In this document: positions 13,301-22,300 of the stretch, piece after piece
Layout: every line of letters begins with the position of its first letter
Numbering within the stretch: the stretch's first letter is position 1
Translations under genes and position numbers: made by a program
The notes under the pieces: model-generated
Database searches by the model: none
Told to the model about the DNA's origin: nothing
What the model saw: only the letters and a program-made list of their open reading frames with translations
NCBI GenBank assembly: GCA_907163375.1
Contig: CAJQUW010016954.1
Span: forward strand, 1 to 64,000
Length of the DNA stretch: 64,000 nt
Origin: Prostheceraeus crozeri
Lineage: Eukaryota > Platyhelminthes > Polycladida > Euryleptidae
Direction of reading: 5' to 3'

Positions 13301-16300
13301 GGTTAAAAATGAAAGAGAAAAGTCAAAACACGTTGCTTGCTTAAGAATAGAAATGATCAAGCTCGTGGGCTTTTGCTAAACTTGTACAAAACAGTGTGTC
13401 AAGTCGCTAGAAAAAGTAAACGGACTGTAAAAAGTACAGTATAAATCTGTTGAACTTCTTCGCACTAAATTAGGTATGGTATTTGTTTACTGCTTGATAT
13501 GATCACCACACTGTTATGGCATCGTTTGATGTGACGCTTGTCCTGTTTGACTAATAATAATAACCATTCAGTACAAGGTCAGCTAGCAGTTGTCAATCCT
13601 TCATTCAAGCAAATTGCGCACAAATGGTAGAGAGAAATAGATTGGAAATAGAAATACCTCGATACCATTGTCAGAGAATTCCTTCGCTTTCAAGAACGAA
13701 ACCCAATTGTTACTGACGTCATAAAATGGTCACTAAATTCGGTTTTTTGTCCTCCACCGAGAGTCAGAATTTCGTGGGACTGAGCCCGACCTGATTTTGG
13801 GCTGGACTTCTCCTTTAATCGTCGATCAATTTCTTATGTTCTGACATAGAGAAATCGATCGTCGATTTGCTGCTAATTCGTAGATCTGCGCATTCCACCT
13901 AATTTCAACTATGGTTTTGGGACATCGTGTGAGTCAAACACAGGGTGACCAAATGGGATCTATTTAGAGACCGGTCTCTATTGTCCTCTATTTGGTCACT
14001 TTGTTTCGCCAGGTCTCTACTCTTAGAGACCAAAATTTCCCATGTACAGATGCATCAAATAGGCAATAGACATACTCGTGAACTACTTAACTTAAAATCT
14101 AAATTTTAACGAAATAGTTTTGCTTTTCATTGCATTCCGAAACTTGATAACCGATAGCCTAGAATAAGACGGTTTTGTAAGATCGACTTTTTCGTTTTAT
14201 AAGATATGGACTTTTCAATTTTTTTCTTCTCTAAGATCCAGTCATAGACAGCAGATCCGATCTAGTTTGGCTATAACATCATAGTATACAGGGTGATCCA
14301 AAAAAACAGAGTCCGATTTTGCATAACTCCGACCTGCTGATTCCATTTCTGAAGTCTGATTTGCTGAATTCATCCTCAGTATTTAGCTATCGAGATATTA
14401 TTGATTTTACATGAAAAATGCACATGTTCAGCAGTTGAACCATACATGTGTAAGTCCTGAAACATGGATGAAGTGTCAATCGATCCCAAAAAAATGTGGC
14501 ATTTTTATACAATTTGAACTCGGTAATGTTTATTGAATGTTTACTAAGAAATATTTATTAACATTATACATGTGTACACGAAATCGTATTTTACATACCA
14601 TAATAATTTAGCATATATTAGAGGGTAAATATTAGCATAATCTGCCGTTCATCATTTTCAGGGAAAAGAAAACTTGACACCTGATGAACAATTGGCTCTA
14701 AATGATCGGCTGGCTCATCGTCCTCATGTAGCTCGTCAAAATTATCAAGCTACCACTGCACTTTTAGCGAATGCAGGAAGTGGCTTAGTCCACAAACTGA
14801 CGGTAAGTAGATTTCGTTAATTCGAATTGGCCATTGATGGTTCGTCCGTTTATCGAAAACATGTTTCTATGAGAACTACCTTAACTCCCTTCGATAGCCT
14901 GTAAATTTTAAAGTTATCAGTGTAAAATTTGGGCTCCAAAAAATTGGAGATTAAAAGAAATTATTCGATTATGTCGCGTCAATGGTGGTAATTAATAACT
15001 TCCAACCTTATCTTTGCAGGAGTCAACATCCTACCAAGCAGATGAGAAAAATAATGCACAGGTAAAAATGTTTGCAGATGAAATTGATTCTTGAAATTCG
15101 CATTTCATTTACGAATCAACCTGTCTGTGTGGCGGTAATTAACAAACTTTCCAACCTCATCTTTCCAGGAGTCAGTATCGTTCTACCAAACCCAAGCAGA
15201 TGAAAAGATGAATTCACAGGTAAAAAATTGTAGATGAAATTGATTCTTGAAATTAACAAACTTTCCAACCTTATCTTTCCAGGAGTCAGTATCGTTCTAC
15301 CAAACCCAAGCAGATGAAAAGATGAATGCACAGGTAAAAAATTGTAGATGAAATTGATTCTTGAAATTCGCATTTCATTTACGAATCAACCCTGTCTGTG
15401 TGGCGATTAACAACAAATATTCCAACTCATCTTTTCCAGGAGTATCGTTTTTTTAAACAAAAGCAAGCAGATGAATGGCGGTAATTAACAAACTTTCCAA
15501 CCTTATCTTTGCAGGAGTCAGTATCGTTATACCAAACCCAAGCAGATGAAAAGATGAATGCACAGGTAAAAAATTGTAGATGAAATTGATTCTTGAAATT
15601 AACAAACTTTCCAACCTCATCTTTGCAGGAGTCAGTATCGTTCTACCAAACCCAAGCAGATGAAAAGATGAATGCACAGGTAAAAATGTTTGCAGATGAA
15701 ATTGATTCTTGAAATTCGCATTTCATTTACGAATCAATCCTGTCTGTGTGGCGGTAATTAACAAACTTTCCAACCTTATCTTTGCAGGAGTCAGTATCGT
15801 TATACCAAACCCAAGCAGATGAAAAGATGAATTCACAGGTAAAAAATTGTAGATGAAATTGATTCATGAAATTCGTATTTCATTTAACACATTAACGCAT
15901 GACCCCTTAAAATTTTAATTATCATGTGATAAAGAATTAATATCTTCAATAGAATTGTTTAATCATTACAAAAATATATTTTGAATATTATTCAACAACT
16001 ACACGTGTAAGATTTTGAATGTTCCTTATACGGAACAACATGCGTTACTATAAAGTTTTTTCAAAAGTCAGTAATGTTCAAAATTAATCTCAGTTCTTCG
16101 AATGAAACAATTTGAAGCATGACTTCGGATGCAAATTCACATCACACTTCAAGCACTTATAACTTGCATTTTTTTGGCAATATCGACACCTGTTTTGTTT
16201 CTCAGTATAATCAATCACGTGATTGATTCCATCAAATCTAGAGGATGGAGCAACTGTCGCTTTTCTTTTTCGAGAGTTGTATGGAGCAAACTCTCTGCAA

Positions 16301-19300
16301 CACTTGTCCGGAAATTACTTAAATCTCTTTTTCCTGATTGGACATTCGACCGGTACAAAATCCAGCTGTTGGTTATTGCCAAATCGAACAAGTAAATAAA
16401 AATGGGAAAAAAGCACTTTTTTGAAAATGAATTAGTATCGGCACGAATTTTCTGATATTTGTCGCTCGAAGATTGAGCATTTGCAGGCACAAAATGCAGC
16501 CTTGAGAAGATCGCCTCAAAGCGATTCACACTTACTGAATCAGATATTGCAGTGTTATGCTTGATAGAGTTCTTGCTCCAATAGTCTCTTCGTCTCGACT
16601 GACAATTCACACCAGAGGCAGCCATAACACCTAAGACTGCCAAGAGTTCACTCCTCGGAATTTCAGTATTAGAATAGTCCCCTGTTTGAGGTAAAATAAA
16701 ATCGATGATGCTATCACCCCAGAGTAGTTTGAAATATGATAAAGCATCATTATCCAATGATTCAAATAACGTCGATGTATCTTTACTCTTTTCGAAACGA
16801 AATTGTTCATTTATATTTTCTGATACCCATCCCATTATTTTCCTTTTCTTCGTTGGAGGAGCTTTTTTCTTCATCACCACTCTCTGTCTGATACATCACC
16901 ATTGTGCGGAGGATGAATGATGATATCCGTGATGTCTCCATCATCAATATTGTCAAGCGCATCATTCAACCTGAAAAATTGCTGAAGAAGTGTAGACTAA
17001 CTCTGCTGCCTATACCTATGTACAGTAGTACCAGCTGATCGAAGCGTACCGAAGCAATTAAATTTTATTTCAGAACCTGATTAGATGAATCATTAATTAC
17101 TATATTTTTAGGTAGTAATGCGAAAGTTTTCATAAGACTTTTCAAGCTCACAATTACGATGTACGATTGCCGAGGGGTGTACTGCACGGCAGTTTGATAC
17201 TGAGGTGATGGGTACGAGCCGGCATGGAAATAATTTTTGAAAAATCCAAAACATGCATTCAAATTTAACTATAGTTATTTCAAGCTTGGTTCAGATATTC
17301 TTCTTTATCCTTATGTCATGAAACTCGAGACTAAGTGATACAAAAGTTAGATAACAAATTCCTGTTTTATTCACACTTACGCATATTATTCCGTAAAAAG
17401 AACAATCGAAATGTAAGCTTAGGCTATACACTGCAAATGATATTTGTTATCTGTAGCTGTTCCATATTACTCCTTTGGATATCATAATATTATCGTAGCT
17501 ATTTTTTATTGGTTACAATTCATCATTCTTACCTTTTTATTGTGTTAACTTTCGCAAGTCGAAAACGTGCACCATCCATATTCAAACGACGTTTTGAAAA
17601 GTTTGAATTTGCCGCCAGACGTTAAAATTGAAAGCTCTTAGATGAAAAATGTTTGAATGGGTATCAAGTACACTATGTAATATAATAAAGTGATTTAATG
17701 CATTCGACAAAGTACGAGATAGATTCAAAGTATCACAAGGAAATGTTCCTTATACGGAACATCATGCGTAAATGGGTTAAGAATCAACCCTGTCTGTGTG
17801 GCGGTAATTAACAAACTTTCCAACCTCATCTTTGCAGGAGTCAGTATCGTTTTACCAAACCCAAGCAGATGAAAAGATGAATTCACAGGTAAAAAATTGT
17901 AGATTAAATTGATTCTTGAAATTCGCATTTCATTTACGAATCAACCCTGTCTGTGTGGCGGTAATTAACAAACTTTCCAACCTCATCTTTGCAGGAGTCA
18001 GTATCGTTTTACCAAACCCAAGCAGATGAAAAGATGAATGCACAGGTAAAAAATTGTAGATGAAATTGATTCTTGAAATTCGCATTTCATTTACGAATCA
18101 ACCCTGTCTGTGTGGCGGTAATTAGTAAACTTTCCAACCTCATCTTTGCAGGAGTCAGTATCGTTCTACCAAACCCAAGCAGATGAAAAGATGAATGCAC
18201 AGGTAAAAAATTGTAGATGAAATTGATTCTTGAAATTCGCATTTCATTTACGAATCAACCCTGTCTGTGTGGCGGTAATTAACAAACTTTCCAACCTTAT
18301 CTTTGCAGGAGTCAGTATCGTTCTACCAAACCCAAGCAGATGAAAAGATGAATGCACAGGTAAAAAATTGTAGATGAAATTGATTCTTGAAATTAACAAA
18401 CTTTCCAACCTCATCTTTCCAGGAGTCAGTATCGTTCTACCAAACCCAAGCAGATGAAAAGATGAATTCACAGGTAAAAAATTGTAGATGAAATTGATTC
18501 TTGAAATTCGCATTTCATTTACGAATCAACCCTGTCTGTGTGGCGGTAATTAACAAACTTTCAAACCTCATCTTTCCAGGAGTCAGTATCGTTTTACCAA
18601 ACCCAAGCAGATGAAAAGATGAATGCACAGGTAAAAAATTGTAGATGAAATTGATTCTTGAAATTCGCATTTCATTTACGAATCAACCCTGTCTGTGTGG
18701 CGGTAATTAACAAACTTTCCAACCTTATCTTTGCAGGAGTCAGTATCGTTATACCAAACCCAAGCAGATGAAAAGATGAATGCACAGGTAAAAAATTGTA
18801 GATGAAATTGATTCTTGAAATTAACAAACTTTCCAACCTCATCTTTCCAGGAGTCAGTATCGTTTTACCAAACCCAAGCAGATGAAAAGATGAATGCACA
18901 GGTAAAAAATTGTAGATGAAATTGATTCTTGAAATTCGCATTTCATTTACGAATCAACCCTGTCTGTGTGGCGGTAATTAACAAACTTTCCAACCTTATC
19001 TTTGCAGGAGTCAGTATCGTTATACCAAACCCAAGCAGATGAAAAGATGAATGCACAGGTAAAAAATTGTAGATGAAATTGATTCTTGAAATTAACAAAC
19101 TTTCCAACCTCATCTTTGCAGGAGTCAGTATCGTTCTACCAAACCCAAGCAGATGAAAAGATGAATTCACAGGTAAAAAATTGTAGATGAAATTGATTCT
19201 TGAAATTCGCATTTCATTTACGAATCAACCCTGTCTGTGTGGCGGTAATTAACAAACTTTCCAACCTCATCTTTGCAGGAGTCAGTATCGTTCTACCAAA

Positions 19301-22300
19301 CCCAAGCAGATGAAAAGATGAATGCACAGGTAAAAAATTGTAGATGAAATTGATTCTTGAAATTCGCATTTCATTTACGAATCAACCCTGTCTGTGTGGC
19401 GGTAATTAACAAACTTTCCAACCTCATCTTTGCAGGAGTCAGTATCGTTCTACCAAACCCAAGCAGATGAAAAGATGAATGCACAGGTAAAAAATTGTAG
19501 ATTAAATTGATTCTTGAAATTCGCATTTCATTTACGAATCAACCCTGTCTGTGTGGCGGTAATTAACAAACTTTCCAACCTCATCTTTGCAGGAGTCAGT
19601 ATCGTTTTACCAAACCCAAGCAGATGAAAAGATGAATTCACAGGTAAAAAATTGTAGATGAAATTGATTCTTGAAATTCGCATTTCATTTACGAATCAAC
19701 CCTGTCTGTGTGGCGGTAATTAACAAACTTTCCAACCTTATCTTTGCAGGAGTCAGTATCGTTCTACCAAACCCAAGCAGATGAAAAGATGAATGCACAG
19801 GTAAAAAATTGTAGATTAAATTGATTCTTGAAATTCGCATTTCATTTACGAATCAACCCTGTCTGTGTGGCGGTAATTAACAAACTTTCCAACCTCATCT
19901 TTGCAGGAGTCAGTATCGTTATACCAAACCCAAGCAGATGAAAAGATGAATGCACAGGTAAAAAATTGTAGATGAAATTGATTCTTGAAATTCGCATTTC
20001 ATTTACGAATCAACCCTGTCTGTGTGGCGGTAATTAACAAACTTTCCAACCTCATCTTTGCAGGAGTCAGTATCGTTTTACCAAACCCAAGCAGATGAAA
20101 AGATGAATGCACAGGTAAAAAATTGTAGATGAAATTGATTCTTGAAATTCGCATTTCATTTACGAATCAACCCTGTCTGTGTGGCGGTAATTAACAAACT
20201 TTCCAACCTCATCTTTGCAGGAGTCAGTATCGTTTTACCAAACCCAAGCAGATGAAAAGATGAATTCACAGGTAAAAAATTGTAGATGAAATTGATTCTT
20301 GAAATTAACAAACTTTCCAACCTCATCTTTCCAGGAGTCAGTATCGTTCTACCAAACCCAAGCAGATGAAAAGATGAATTCACAGGTAAAAAATTGTAGA
20401 TGAAATTGATTCTTGAAATTCGCATTTCATTTACGAATCAACCCTGTCTGTGTGGCGGTAATTAATAAACTTTCCAACCTTATCTTTGCAGGAGTCAGTA
20501 TCGTTTTACCAAACCCAAGCAGATGAAAAGATGAATGCACAGGTAAAAAATTGTAGATGAAATTGATTCTTGAAATTCGCATTTCATTTACGAATCAACC
20601 CTGTCTGTGTGGCGGTAATTAACAAACTTTCCAACCTTATCTTTGCAGGAGTCAGTATCGTTCTACCAAACCCAAGCAGATGAAAAAATGAATGCACAGG
20701 TAAGTTATGGATAGGCATGCGAACTATAGTATCCATCGAATAAGTTTTGGAAGTCAAGGTAACTTAGCTTTTACTATCAACCGAAGAGAATATTGCGCTA
20801 TAACTGACAATTTTGAACGACTGACGTTGAAGTTGTACATTATTATCGAAGTAAAATTATCGAAAATATTAAATTGTTGAGCTAAATCTTGTATCTTTTT
20901 TTGTTTAGCAGAAAATTCCACCAAGATTAAAATTGAGAAGAACTCGCAAGTGGAGCACCAAGGCCCTGTTGATGTGGGCGTCTTCCGAAGAACAAGTGAG
21001 TTGAAATTGAATGAAAAGCTTGTAGTGTATATGATTGTTGATATCGTTAGATGTCGAATTGATATGTCAATACCTTAACTAGCCATAGCTATTATGTTGT
21101 GAAAGAAAAATCATAAATTACGTACTATATTGATCGAGTACCGATGTCGAGTACGACAGTGTCGCGAATTATCTGCTCTTGTTGATATTTTTCAACGTTA
21201 TCTAACCCCTTCGCTCCTGAAACGTATATATATGTCCAAACATTTTCTTTAGTTAATGTTGGTCCTGACTGTGACCAGGCCAGAACACACATCAATAGCT
21301 TTATGTGTGTCTCAGAGCCAGAGCCCTCGACAATGATTGTCATTGACAAACGATCATCATCAATTAATCAGAAGCAACTGTCGCTAGGCATCATGATATG
21401 AAGAGCCCTGTAATTCGGATCAAAGACCAGGCCTATTACATATTGGCATCATATCACTTAATTGCAGCCACCTATTTAAGAATTAAGCTCAAAAATTGTT
21501 CCTCTATCCTTGATAGAGCTTATTGGACCGCGGGTAGGCCCTACGTAAATTTCACATCTTGACACAATAGTGGCCTGCATATAAGTGTTTTGAAATGCCT
21601 TCCTTTGCCAATCGATTGTATGCTTTTCTACAAGCACACACATACATGTTACAAACGTGAAAATTTTCCGCAATTTTACGGATTTCCGCCAAAATGAGGT
21701 TAAAGCCATCATCCTTGAGATTCGCTCAAAAATGTAGAATTGAAATAAGAGGGGTGGGGGAGTAGGTTTGTGATGGAATTAGTGGTCTAATTTTATGTGT
21801 CAAGTAAGCCATAACAGCATTTTTGCTCAGACATACATGTAGTACCTTTTTCCTATTTTATTTATTATTATTGAGAATGTGCTCAGTCGGATTGAAATAT
21901 GTCATTTGTACAAATGTTTGCATTGGTTCTTTCTAGAAAAGGCTGATATAGATATTGAGCTACATACAGAACCTAATAATCATAGTTTAAGCAAATGAAG
22001 AATAGAATGGATAAAGGACAATAGTCGATTTGTCACGCTTGACCAAATAATCAATAACTTTGCAGTAACTTCAAATTAAGGTGGGACAAAAATTGGCAAT
22101 AATTATTCAATGGATCAAGTCATTAGTTTAATATTGACAGTGAAAGACGAAAACTGCAACAAAATTCCTGTACTTAATCTGTGAATGGAAGCTGGAAATT
22201 CGCGTTATAATTGTAGATTGCTTCAGTCAAAATGACTTACTATTTTATTCTTCTGATCTCTACATAACTGGTACTCCTTATTTTTTACAGAAAAAGATCA

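Larger units (their letters stand above)
15169..20699 (+). repeat. Tandem array of 25 intact 51-nt microexons
   Basis: Each unit has a polypyrimidine tract, acceptor (TTTGCAG or TTTCCAG), a 51-nt open exon starting GAGTCAGTATCG, and a donor CAG|GTAAAA. Exon starts: 15169, 15283, 15515, 15629, 15788, 17838, 17995, 18152, 18309, 18423, 18580, 18737, 18851, 19008, 19122, 19279, 19436, 19593, 19750, 19907, 20064, 20221, 20335, 20492, 20649. The module is ESVSFYQTQADEKMNAQ. Residue 5 is Phe or Leu and residue 16 is Ala or Ser; no other residue changes. Introns are 106 or 63 nt. The very high identity of exons and introns points to recent tandem duplication. The antisense strand is open across many units but shows no domain; I take it as a by-product. 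Confidence 0.85.

Noticed and set aside
13938-14330. CAGGGTGACCAAATGG and CAGGGTGATCCAAAAAA as transposon ends
   Set aside because: They look like terminal repeats, but no inverted partner or target duplication was found nearby.
15116-20425. Minus-strand frames over the array (MRISRINFIYNFLPV...)
   Set aside because: They are open only because the repeat unit lacks stops on that strand; plus-strand splice signals and phase explain the sequence better.
15169-20699. The array as a CRISPR array or plain satellite
   Set aside because: Units are near-identical throughout with no unique spacers, and every unit keeps splice sites and an open frame linked to flanking exons.
21125-21349. Minus-strand 74-codon frame as a gene
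   Set aside because: It lies in an intron of the recombinase-like gene and shows no motif or splice context.
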